The notes beneath the pieces are model-generated. The model was not told where the DNA came from. It did not search any database and saw only the letters and a list, made by a program, of their open reading frames with translations. This document shows positions 15,867-22,900 of a DNA stretch of 64,000 nt, piece by piece; the stretch's first letter is position 1; every line of letters starts with the position of its first letter. Source of the stretch: Paractinoplanes maris. Lineage in GTDB: Bacteria; Actinomycetota; Actinomycetes; Mycobacteriales; Micromonosporaceae. The translations under genes were made by a program, and so were the position numbers. The stretch covers positions 124,001 to 188,000 of the forward strand of contig NZ_JALPVL010000012.1 of assembly GCF_023544465.1 (NCBI RefSeq), written 5' to 3'.

Positions 15867-16817
15867 GTGACCGCATCTCGTCTGTTCTCGCCCCGCTGGC
15901 TCGCCTTCGGCGGCGCCGGTGTCCTCGCCGCTGTCCTCGGAGTGGCGCTCGTGCTGCAGAACAGCGGCTCGGCCTGTGCCGCCCCGCCGTCCACGTCGGC
16001 CGCCAAGGGGAAGGCGACGTACTTCTCGCTCGACGGCACGCTCGGCAACTGCTCGTTCCCGAGCCCGCCGGCCGACGACCTCTTCGTGGCCCTCGGTCAG
16101 AAGAACCAGTACTCCCAGGGCGCGGCCTGCGGCACCTACATCGACGTCACCGGGCCCAAGGGCAAGGTGCGGGTCAAGGTCATCGACTCCTGCCCGGAGT
16201 GCCCGGCCGGTCACCTCGACCTGAGCCTCACCGCGTTCAAGAAGATCGGCAAGCAGTCCGACGGCATCATCCCGATCACCTATCGGACGGTGCCCGGCGC
16301 GTCGGTTCCGGGCCCGCTTTCCGTACGGGTGAAGGAAGGCTCCTCGCAGTACTGGCTGAGTGTGCTGATCGACAACCACGCCAGCCGGCTCGCCTCGGTG
16401 AAGATCGCCTCCAAGGGCGGCAGCTTCCGCACCGCGTCGCGCGAGGACTACAACTACTGGACGATCCCCAGCGGCGCCGGCAGCGGCCCCTTCAAGGTCA
16501 AGGTCACCGACGTGTACGGGAACTCGGCCACCCTCGGCGGCATCAAGCTCGCGGTCGGGAAGACCCAGAAGACCACGGCCAAGCTCGGCGGAAGCGTCAA
16601 GGTGAAGCCGGAGTCGCAGTCCGCCAAGAAGGTCACCAAGACCAAGAAGGCCACCCCCAAGGTCACGAAGACCACCGCCGCCCCCAAGCCGGCCCCGTCG
16701 AAGTCGTCGCCCGCGGCCGCCCCGCTGCTCGAGTCGACCGCCGTGGCGGCGCCCACGGCCACCCAGCCCGCCCCGCTCGACGCCAACCTGGCCGCCGACT
16801 CACCCCGCTGTTCCTGA
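15867..16817 (+). CDS. Secreted expansin-like protein (EXLX1 type)
   Basis: A 316-residue exported protein. An N-terminal signal (residues about 1-38, hydrophobic WLAFGGAGVLAAVLGVALVL) is followed by a double-psi beta-barrel domain (about 48-140; GKATYFSLDG, GTYIDVTGPKGKVRVKVIDSCPECPAGHLDLSLTAFKKIG) and a second domain (about 148-225) like the CBM63 of bacterial expansins, with aromatic residues at YW positions for glucan binding. Bacterial expansins loosen plant cellulose-xyloglucan contacts without hydrolysis; the conserved Asp in HLDLS matches the essential Asp of EXLX1. The last 85 residues are a Lys/Ala/Thr/Pro-rich disordered tail, unusual for the family and possibly wall-binding. Start GTG at 15867. 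Confidence 0.85.
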   Translation: MTASRLFSPRWLAFGGAGVLAAVLGVALVLQNSGSACAAPPSTSAAKGKATYFSLDGTLGNCSFPSPPADDLFVALGQKNQYSQGAACGTYIDVTGPKGKVRVKVIDSCPECPAGHLDLSLTAFKKIGKQSDGIIPITYRTVPGASVPGPLSVRVKEGSSQYWLSVLIDNHASRLASVKIASKGGSFRTASREDYNYWTIPSGAGSGPFKVKVTDVYGNSATLGGIKLAVGKTQKTTAKLGGSVKVKPESQSAKKVTKTKKATPKVTKTTAAPKPAPSKSSPAAAPLLESTAVAAPTATQPAPLDANLAADSPRCS

Positions 16818-16830
16818 CCGTCCCCACCGC

Positions 16831-16869
16831 ACCCGGCCGGACGCGATCCTCCGTCGCGCCCGGCCGGGT
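16831..16869. terminator. Hairpin between convergent expansin and GNAT genes
   Basis: ACCCGGCCGG and CCGGCCGGGT form a 10-bp stem around about 18 nt (ACGCGATCC...GCG), which can itself pair. There is no T-run. It sits between genes ending at 16817 (+) and 16872 (-) and may end both transcripts. Confidence 0.5.
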
Positions 16870-16871
16870 CG

Positions 16872-17393
16872 TCAGGACGTCAGGGTCAGCCACAGGTGGA
16901 TCTCGTCGCGGTCGTCGCCCGTCCCGACCCGCAGCGCCCCGGGCAGCCGGCCGACCTCGCGATAGCCCAGCCCGGCATAGAACCTCTCGACGCCCGCGCC
17001 GGCCCGCACGGTGACCTGGATGGCGTCCAGGCCCAGGTCGCGGGCGAGCCGCTCGGCCTCGAGCATCAGCGCGGCGCCGTAGCCGCGGCCCTGCCGGTGT
17101 GGGGTGACCATGACCCGCTTGAGCACCCGCCAGTGCTCCTTGAGCTCGAAGCGGTTGCTGACCACGAAGAGCAGCGCGACCAGTTCGCCGTCGTCGGTGG
17201 CGATCAGCAGCCGATCGACCCCCGACTCCACCGCGGCGAACGCGGCGTCGGCCACCGGCTGGACCTCCGCACCGGTCACCGGGCCGACGAAGCCCACCGC
17301 CCCGCCGGCGTTGGTCACGTCGGTCCAGAGCGCGACGATGCTCGCGCGCAACGCGCCGGTGAGCGGCGGATCCACCTCGAAGTGCAATCCCAT
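16872..17393 (-). CDS. GNAT-family N-acetyltransferase
   Basis: A 173-residue acetyl-CoA-dependent acyltransferase. The central beta strand and pyrophosphate loop are visible in VMVTPHRQGRGYGAALMLEAE (Q/RxxGxG/A motif, around residues 105-125), and FYAGLGYREVGR near the C-terminus is the usual motif-B end. The ATG at 17393 is chosen; the longer open frame upstream would run into the tRNA-Leu gene and is not real. The substrate is unknown. The last strand ends DEIHLWLTLTS. Confidence 0.85.
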   Translation of the reverse strand: MGLHFEVDPPLTGALRASIVALWTDVTNAGGAVGFVGPVTGAEVQPVADAAFAAVESGVDRLLIATDDGELVALLFVVSNRFELKEHWRVLKRVMVTPHRQGRGYGAALMLEAERLARDLGLDAIQVTVRAGAGVERFYAGLGYREVGRLPGALRVGTGDDRDEIHLWLTLTS

Positions 17394-17414
17394 GCCGCCA
17401 TCATCGATGTCGTG

Positions 17415-17498
17415 TGCGGAAGGGGGGACTTGAACCCCCACGCCCTTTCGGGCACGGGCACCTAAAACCCGCGCGGCTGCCGATTACGCCACTCCCGC
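17415..17498 (-). tRNA. tRNA-Leu (UAG anticodon)
   Basis: The minus strand begins GCGGGAGTGGCGTAATCGGC. Acceptor GCGGGAG pairs with CTTCCGC (one G-U). The anticodon stem CGGGT/GCCCG encloses TTTAGGT, giving anticodon TAG. A long variable arm (TGCCCGAAAGGGCGT) and T-arm GGGGGTTCAAGTCCCCC follow, as in class II leucine tRNAs. The 3' CCA is not encoded. Confidence 0.95.
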
Positions 17499-17685
17499 TC
17501 GATGCGCGCCCCGCGGGGCACACACGTTCCCGCGATTCTAGACGCTCTTGCCCGGCCGGAGCGCCCGCGGTCACATGGCACGGCGGCCGCCTCGCGGATC
17601 ATGCCGCGTGACAGCCGCCGTGGTCTGGGAAGACCGTTTTGGGGTCTTGCCGTAGAGATCGGCCGATCCGGGGCCGACTGTAGGG

Positions 17686-18162
17686 TCAGTCGATGCCGAG
17701 ATCGCGCCGCAGCTTGGCGACGTGCCCGGTGGCCTTGACGTTGTAGAGGGCCCGCTCGATCACGCCGTTCTCGTCGATCACAAACGTCGACCGGATGACG
17801 CCCATGACCGTCTTGCCGTAGTTGTTCTTCTCGCCGAACGCTCCGTACGCGTTGAGCACGCTCTTGTCCTCGTCGCTGACCAGCGGGAACGTGATGGCGT
17901 CGCGCTCGCGGAACTTGGCCAGCTTGGCCGGGGCGTCGGGGGAGATGCCGACAACCTCGTAACCGGCCGCCTGCAGCGAGCCCAGCGAGTCCCGGAAGTC
18001 ACAGGCCTGGGTGGTGCAGCCGGGCGTCATCGCGGCCGGGTAGGCGTACAGCACGACCTTGCGTCCGCGCAGATCCTTGAGCGTGAGCCGGTCGCCGTTG
18101 TCGGTCGGCAGGCTGAACTCGGGCGCGGTGTCGCCGGCGGAAAGTCGAACGGACTCAGTCAT
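17686..18162 (-). CDS. bcp: Thiol peroxidase of the Bcp/PrxQ type
   Basis: A 158-residue cytoplasmic peroxiredoxin that reduces hydrogen and organic peroxides. It has the thioredoxin-fold start GDTAPEFSLPTDNG and the active-site region PAAMTPGCTTQACDFRD: the peroxidatic Cys is in PGCT, with the resolving Cys five residues later (QAC), the PrxQ arrangement. The usual YFYPKDxTPGCT is YAYPAAMTPGCT here. VVGISPDAP and FPLVSDED are typical. Length is normal. It ends the gene block that follows the DsbA/MauE set, 45 bp after the membrane protein, on the same strand. Confidence 0.95.
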   Translation of the reverse strand: MTESVRLSAGDTAPEFSLPTDNGDRLTLKDLRGRKVVLYAYPAAMTPGCTTQACDFRDSLGSLQAAGYEVVGISPDAPAKLAKFRERDAITFPLVSDEDKSVLNAYGAFGEKNNYGKTVMGVIRSTFVIDENGVIERALYNVKATGHVAKLRRDLGID

Positions 18163-18207
18163 GCCGACGACGATAGACCGCGCGACCGCAAGGGCAGCGA
18201 AAAGGGG

Positions 18208-19185
18208 CTACGCGTGAGCGACAGCCGGTTGGGGAGCCGGCAGGGCGGCCCGCAGGCGCAGGACGCCGGTGACGGCCAGCCCGGCGCCGAGCCCCGCGGC
18301 GAGAGCGACCGCCAGCCGCGCCACCCATCCCGGGCCGGCCGTGCCCAGGACGGCCGCGCCGAAGACCGAGCCCTCGTTGAAGCCCGCGAACAGCGCGACG
18401 ACCGCACCGGCCAGCGCGAGGAAGAACGGCGGATGCCGGTAGGCCGCGGCCAGCCCCACGAGCCCGGCCAGGATGAGCACCGGCGGCGGGGTGCCGCCGT
18501 CGAGCGTACGACTGACCGCGTACACCAGAGGAGCCGAGCCGGCGACCAGCGCGACCGGCCGCACGGAGCGCGGCCACCGATGAGCCAGCGCCGCCGCCAT
18601 GAGCCCGGCCAGGGCCACGCCCGCCCACCAGAGCCCGGCGCGGGGCGGCGGAACCCAGTCGAGCGTGCCGCGGACCTCGAACCCGCTCGTCTGGAAGCGC
18701 AGCGGCACCACCCAGTCGCGCAGGCGATGGCTGCGAGAGGGGTCGGCGACCGCCTGCGGGGGCAGTCCGGCGCTCAGCCAATGGGTCCGCTGGTCGTGCC
18801 AGCGCACCCTCGGCGCGTCCGAGATCTTGCGCCACGCGGGCGGCGCGGTGGGGTCGGCGCTCGCCGGAACCGGCGTGTCCCCGGCCAGCGTCTCGTTCAG
18901 GTACGCCGCCGGGGAGTTCACGTTCTGCCAGGTGCCGTCGGGGCGCACATCGAGATAGGGCTCCCCGGCATAGCCGAGAACCTCGATCGAATGCCCGGAG
19001 TTGTTGGTGAGCTCGAGCTGCGCCCCGGCCTCGACCGGGCGCACCGAGACGCCCGGCGCGCTGATCATGGTCACCGAGGTCCGGTACGCCGTCGAGCTGG
19101 GCGCGTCCCCGGTGTGCGCGAACGCGGGCGTGGCCGGCGCGAGCACCGCACCGGCCAGCGCCACCATCAGCGCGAGCCGTCTCAC
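18208..19185 (-). CDS. Membrane protein of unknown function coupled to a DsbA-like gene
   Basis: A 325-residue protein with a signal peptide (residues 1-24, MRRLALMVALAGAVLAPATPAFA), an extracytoplasmic domain of about 150 residues (YRTSVTMISAPGVSVRPVEAGAQLELTNNSG..., beta-rich), and five or so membrane helices in the C-terminal half (from WWAGVALAGLMAAALAHRW on). The GTG start at 19185 overlaps the DsbA-like stop as GTGA. The layout, an exported beta domain followed by membrane helices next to thiol-redox genes, resembles conserved actinobacterial membrane proteins of unknown role. A link to folding or maturation of exported metalloproteins is a guess from neighbours only. Confidence 0.7.
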   Translation of the reverse strand: MRRLALMVALAGAVLAPATPAFAHTGDAPSSTAYRTSVTMISAPGVSVRPVEAGAQLELTNNSGHSIEVLGYAGEPYLDVRPDGTWQNVNSPAAYLNETLAGDTPVPASADPTAPPAWRKISDAPRVRWHDQRTHWLSAGLPPQAVADPSRSHRLRDWVVPLRFQTSGFEVRGTLDWVPPPRAGLWWAGVALAGLMAAALAHRWPRSVRPVALVAGSAPLVYAVSRTLDGGTPPPVLILAGLVGLAAAYRHPPFFLALAGAVVALFAGFNEGSVFGAAVLGTAGPGWVARLAVALAAGLGAGLAVTGVLRLRAALPAPQPAVAHA

Positions 19186-19928
19186 CCCGCGGCCGCCGTG
19201 ACCGCCTGGGTGAAGACCTCGGTGGTCGGCAGCGTCCCGTTCGGCCCGGTCACCTGCTTGCCGTTGACGACGATGGTCGGCGTGCCGCTGTAGCCGCGCG
19301 ACGCGAACGTCTCGGTGGCCTTGGTGGCCCACGAGTCGTACGTCTTGCCGTCGACCGCCTGGGCGAAGCTGTCGCCCAGCCCGACCGATTTGCCGAGCTC
19401 GATCAGCTTGGCGTTGTCGAGCCCGTCGCTGCCCTCCTCGGGCTGGTTGTCGAAGAGCACCTGGTGATACTCGATGAACTTGCCGTCGACCGCCGCGGCC
19501 GCCGCGGCCCCGGCCGACCGGGTCGAGTACTTCGTGCCGTTCGACGCGCGGTCCAGGATGGAGACGGGGTGGTAGCGGACCGTCACCTTTTTGTCGGTGA
19601 CCAGCTGCGCGATCGCCGGGCCGGTCTGATTCTCGAACTCATGGCAGATCGGGCACATGAAGTCCTCGTAGATGTCGACCGTGACCGGCCCCGACCCGAC
19701 CGCGAACGCGGTGCCGTCGTCCACCGCCACGCTGGGCGTGCTGGCCTGCGAGGAGTCCGAATCCTGGTTGGCCAGGACGCCCCAGCCGATCAGACCGGCG
19801 ATCAGCAGCACCGCGACAACGCCGACCGAGGTCCAGATCGTCACCCGGCGGCGGCGCTCGGCCGCCTTCTGCTGTTCGACGATCCGCTTGACCGCCGTAC
19901 GGTCGCGCCCCCGATTGCCCTTGCTCAT
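19182..19928 (-). CDS. Membrane-anchored DsbA-family thiol oxidoreductase
   Basis: A 248-residue protein: basic N-terminus (RGRDRTAVKRIVEQQKAAERRRR), one membrane helix at about residues 30-52, then an extracytoplasmic thioredoxin/DsbA domain with insertion. The active site CPIC is in VDIYEDFMCPICHEFENQTG, and the cis-Pro loop is YSGTPTIVVNGK. The VDIYEDFxCPxC form is shared by actinobacterial DsbA-like proteins that oxidise or isomerise disulfides outside the membrane. The ATG at 19928 overlaps the MauE-like stop by 4 bp. The MauE-like partner is expected to supply or drain electrons across the membrane. Confidence 0.92.
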   Translation of the reverse strand: MSKGNRGRDRTAVKRIVEQQKAAERRRRVTIWTSVGVVAVLLIAGLIGWGVLANQDSDSSQASTPSVAVDDGTAFAVGSGPVTVDIYEDFMCPICHEFENQTGPAIAQLVTDKKVTVRYHPVSILDRASNGTKYSTRSAGAAAAAAVDGKFIEYHQVLFDNQPEEGSDGLDNAKLIELGKSVGLGDSFAQAVDGKTYDSWATKATETFASRGYSGTPTIVVNGKQVTGPNGTLPTTEVFTQAVTAAAG

Positions 19929-20416
19929 CTGTCCCCCATCAACAGTCCGTCGAGCGAGAACCTGGTCCGCGGCTTCCACAGCAGGATCCCGGCCAGTGCG
20001 AGGAATCCCACGTCACGCAGGATGTCGAGGCCGTACTGCGCGGTCCGCCCGCCGGTCAGCTCCCCGCCTTTGCTGAAACAGCCACAGTCGATCTGCAGCC
20101 CGCGCGACCAGGCCGAGATGATGCCGGCGATGAAGATCACCAGCACCACCGCCGCGATGGCCGCGCTCAGCCGGGTCGCTATCCCGATCAGCAACAGCAA
20201 GCCCAGTGCGATCTCCAGGAACGGCTGCACGGCCCCGATCACCTTCGCGGTGTCGTAGGACATCAGGTCGTACGCGTTCACCGCGCGCGCCGAGGCGGCC
20301 AGATCGGTCACCTTGAGGCCGCCGGCGATCAGGAAGACCGCCGCCAGTCCGAGACGCGCGAGGGTGGAGATCCACGGCCAGGCTGCCGCCAGCCGGGGCT
20401 GCTGCTTCAAGTCCAT
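19925..20416 (-). CDS. MauE/DoxX-family redox-associated membrane protein
   Basis: A protein of about 163 residues with four membrane helices (first LGLAAVFLIAGGLKV). The motif DCGCFSKGGE after the third helix is the conserved Cys pair of MauE-like proteins, which work with thioredoxin-fold partners in disulfide exchange across the membrane. In-frame GTG at 20422 and ATG at 20416 are both possible starts; ATG is taken. Next genes (DsbA-like, unknown membrane protein) follow with 4-bp overlaps, so the three form an operon. Two GGAACC sequences upstream suggest an ECF promoter. Confidence 0.88.
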   Translation of the reverse strand: MDLKQQPRLAAAWPWISTLARLGLAAVFLIAGGLKVTDLAASARAVNAYDLMSYDTAKVIGAVQPFLEIALGLLLLIGIATRLSAAIAAVVLVIFIAGIISAWSRGLQIDCGCFSKGGELTGGRTAQYGLDILRDVGFLALAGILLWKPRTRFSLDGLLMGDR

Positions 20417-20451
20417 GGTCACGCCCGTTTAGTCGATGCAACTGTCCCGCC

Positions 20452-20477
20452 GGTTCCCTCTATTGTGCTGAGGTTCC
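20452..20477 (-). promoter_or_regulatory. Two GGAACC ECF-like -35 elements before the MauE/DsbA operon
   Basis: On the minus strand GGAACC occurs at 20477-20472 and 20457-20452, 20 bp apart, upstream of the MauE-like start. GGAAC is the usual ECF -35 core. From the second copy, CGAC follows after 16 nt as a possible -10. The ECF sigma gene lies immediately upstream on the same strand. Confidence 0.35.
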
Positions 20478-20493
20478 GCTGGGAAACTGCTGA

Positions 20494-21030
20494 TTAAACG
20501 GCGCGGGCCTGCGAGACGGCCGTCACCAGCTCGTCCCGGGCCCGGGCGACACGCGAGCGGATCGTGCCGACCGGCACGTCCTCGATCTCGGCCGCCTCGG
20601 CGTAGGACAGGCCCAGCACCTGGGTCAGCACGAACGCCGTGCGCCTTTCCTCACCCAGCCGGCCGAGCAGGTCGGCCGTGCTGAGCCGGTGGGCCGGGTC
20701 GGGTGACGGCGACGCGGTCCAGGCCTCGGCGGCCAGGCGGGCGTCGAGCCGGCGGCGGCGGATCACCGTGCGCAGATGGTCGGCGCAGGTGCGGCGGGCG
20801 ATGCCGAGCAGCCAGGTGCGCGCGGACGAGCGGGCCTCGAACGCGGCCAGCGCCTTGAACGCGCGCAGAAAGGTCTCCTGCGTCAGGTCGTCGGCCGAGC
20901 CCGGGTCGACCAGCGCCGCGGTGAACCGCCAGACCTCGGCCTGGGTGGCGCGCACGAACGCCGCCAAGGCGGCCTCGTCACCCTCGCGGGCGGCAAGGGC
21001 GAGCGAGGTTGTTTCGTCCAGGCCGTCCAT
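20494..21030 (-). CDS. ECF RNA polymerase sigma factor (SigC-like)
   Basis: A 178-residue group 4 sigma factor. Region 2 covers about residues 15-85 (DDLTQETFLRAFKAL is the core-binding and -10 region; SARTWLLGIARRTCADHLR ends region 2.4) and region 4 covers about 115-170 (RRTAFVLTQVLGLSYAEAAEIEDVPVGTIRSRVARARDEL, the -35 helix-turn-helix). No fused C-terminal domain and no neighbouring anti-sigma gene is seen. The gene is divergent from a CopC-CopD fusion and upstream of the MauE/DsbA set. Similarity in shape to mycobacterial SigC, which is linked to copper, is suggestive but not proven. Confidence 0.9.
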   Translation of the reverse strand: MDGLDETTSLALAAREGDEAALAAFVRATQAEVWRFTAALVDPGSADDLTQETFLRAFKALAAFEARSSARTWLLGIARRTCADHLRTVIRRRRLDARLAAEAWTASPSPDPAHRLSTADLLGRLGEERRTAFVLTQVLGLSYAEAAEIEDVPVGTIRSRVARARDELVTAVSQARAV

Positions 21031-21131
21031 GGCCCGACATCGTACGCCCCATGGCCGCCGCAGCCTCCGGGCCGGGTTCCGCAACCACCCGTGGTGGGCA
21101 TCGGTCGATCCGATCGGGCAGCATGTCTGCC

Positions 21132-22799
21132 ATGACTGTTGATCGGCGCCGGGTTTGTCGCGGTCTGGTGGCCTTGGCGGGGTTGTTGATCGGGCTCTTC
21201 GCCGTGCTGCTCGGTCCGGCCGCGCCCGCGAGCGCGCACGCGGCGCTGGCCACCAGCGACCCGGCGTCCGGCACGATCGTCCCCGACGCGCCCAACAAGA
21301 TCACGCTCAGGTTCACCGAGTCGGTGCAACTGCTCAACGGCAAGATCCAGGTGCTCGCGCCGGACGGCTCCCGGGCCGACCAGGGCGAGCCGACCGCCGA
21401 GGGCAGCACGGTGACGATCCCGCTGCGCTCGGGCGGCGGCCGGGGCACCTATCTGGTCAGCTACCGGGTGATCTCGGCCGACAGCCACCCGGTCGGCGGC
21501 AGCCTGACCTTCTCGGTGGGCGCGGCCTCGGCGACCCCGTCGGCCACGATCGACGACGAGACGGTCGACCCGGTCGTGCGCGTGCTCATCCCGATCGGCA
21601 AGTACCTCGGGTACGCCGGTCTGGTGTTCCTGGTCGGCCCGGTGCTGGTGCTCGCGTTGCTCTGGCCACACCGGCTCAGCCGCCGCGGCCCGGGGCGTCT
21701 CGTCTGGACGGGCATCGGCCTGGTGGCCGGCAGCACCCTTCTCGCGCTGTGGCTCCAGGCGCCCTATTCGACCGGGTCCGGCCTTTTCGACGTACGGGTG
21801 GGGGACCTCCGCGATGTGCTCGGCAGCACGTTCGGGGCGGTCATGCTGGTGCGCCTGGGCGTGATCTGTGCCGCCGCTCTGCTGCTACGGCCGCTGCTGA
21901 AGGGCAGTGGCAACGGCAGTGACTCGAAGACCGACCTCGCCCTGCTCGGGGTGCTCGGCGTGGCCGCCCTGGCCACCTGGCCGCTGACCGGGCACCCGAC
22001 CGCCTCGCCGGTGGCGGGCGTGTCGGTGGTGGTCGACGCGATCCACCTGGCCGCGATGGCGGTGTGGCTGGGCGGGCTGGTCATGCTGGTCGCCTTCCTG
22101 CTGCCCAAGGCCGACGAGCGGGAACTCGGGGCGATCCTGCCGATCTGGTCGCGCTGGGCCGCCACGGCGGTGGCGGCGCTGATCGTGGCCGGGGTCGTGC
22201 AGGCGCTGATCGAGGTCTCCTCGCTCGACGGGCTCTTCTTCACCACGTACGGCCGTCTGATCCTCGTCAAGGTGGGGCTGGCCGCCATCGTGCTCGGCGT
22301 GGCCTGGTATTCGCGCCGGCTGGTGCGGTCCAAGGCGGCCGAGGAGAGGCCGTCCGGCCTGCGCCGGGTGGTCTGGGCCGAGCTGGCCGTCACCGCCGTG
22401 GTCCTCGGCGTGACCTCGGCCCTGGTCCAGATCCCGCCGGCCCGCTCGGCCGAGGCGTCCCAGACCGCGGGCGCCTCGACCACGGTGACCAAGACGCTGA
22501 CCAACGACAAGATGGCCGTGCAGATCGACGTCTTCCCGGCGACGGTCGGAAACAACAGCATCCACCTGTACGCCTACACGCCCGACAACAAGCCGCTGAC
22601 GGTCGTGGAGTGGAGCGCCACGGCGGCGTTGCCGTCGAAGGGCATCGAGCCGATCGAGATCCCGCTGCTGCGGATCACCGACTTCCACGCGGTCGGCGAC
22701 ATCGCCCTGCCGGCCGCCGGCGAGTGGACCTTCAAGGTCACCGCGCGCACGAGCGACATCGACCAGTCGACCCTGTCGACCACCGCGACGATCAACTGA
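21132..22799 (+). CDS. CopC-CopD fusion protein (YcnJ-like copper transport)
   Basis: A 555-residue membrane protein. The signal peptide ends ASA at residue 35, so the mature protein starts with His36 (HAALATSDPASG), the N-terminal Cu(II) ligand of CopC domains; a second ligand set is in VISADSHPVGGSLTFSVG. The CopC domain (36-130) is followed by about eight membrane helices (about 150-420) that match CopD, and a C-terminal extracytoplasmic beta domain (about 450-555). Such fusions are thought to take copper from outside the cell inward. An upstream ATG (21123) is also possible. It is divergent from an ECF sigma gene, and belongs with the copper ATPase 7 kb away. Confidence 0.92.
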   Translation: MTVDRRRVCRGLVALAGLLIGLFAVLLGPAAPASAHAALATSDPASGTIVPDAPNKITLRFTESVQLLNGKIQVLAPDGSRADQGEPTAEGSTVTIPLRSGGGRGTYLVSYRVISADSHPVGGSLTFSVGAASATPSATIDDETVDPVVRVLIPIGKYLGYAGLVFLVGPVLVLALLWPHRLSRRGPGRLVWTGIGLVAGSTLLALWLQAPYSTGSGLFDVRVGDLRDVLGSTFGAVMLVRLGVICAAALLLRPLLKGSGNGSDSKTDLALLGVLGVAALATWPLTGHPTASPVAGVSVVVDAIHLAAMAVWLGGLVMLVAFLLPKADERELGAILPIWSRWAATAVAALIVAGVVQALIEVSSLDGLFFTTYGRLILVKVGLAAIVLGVAWYSRRLVRSKAAEERPSGLRRVVWAELAVTAVVLGVTSALVQIPPARSAEASQTAGASTTVTKTLTNDKMAVQIDVFPATVGNNSIHLYAYTPDNKPLTVVEWSATAALPSKGIEPIEIPLLRITDFHAVGDIALPAAGEWTFKVTARTSDIDQSTLSTTATIN

Positions 22800-22900
22800 G
22801 CCTTACTTCTATCAGCGAGTTAGCCACTATTTGACCACTTTGGGGTTATTTGGACTTGTATGGTCGGCGCATTACCGCTTGAGCTTTGAGGGGAGAAGCG

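Noticed and set aside
17415..17498. tRNA-Leu as an attachment site of an integrated element
   Set aside because: No integrase, no direct repeat of the tRNA 3' end was noticed, and flanking genes are ordinary.
21009..21131. N-terminal extension of the CopC-CopD protein from the start at 21009
   Set aside because: It overlaps the divergent sigma gene start and would bury the signal peptide; starts at 21123 or 21132 place it correctly.
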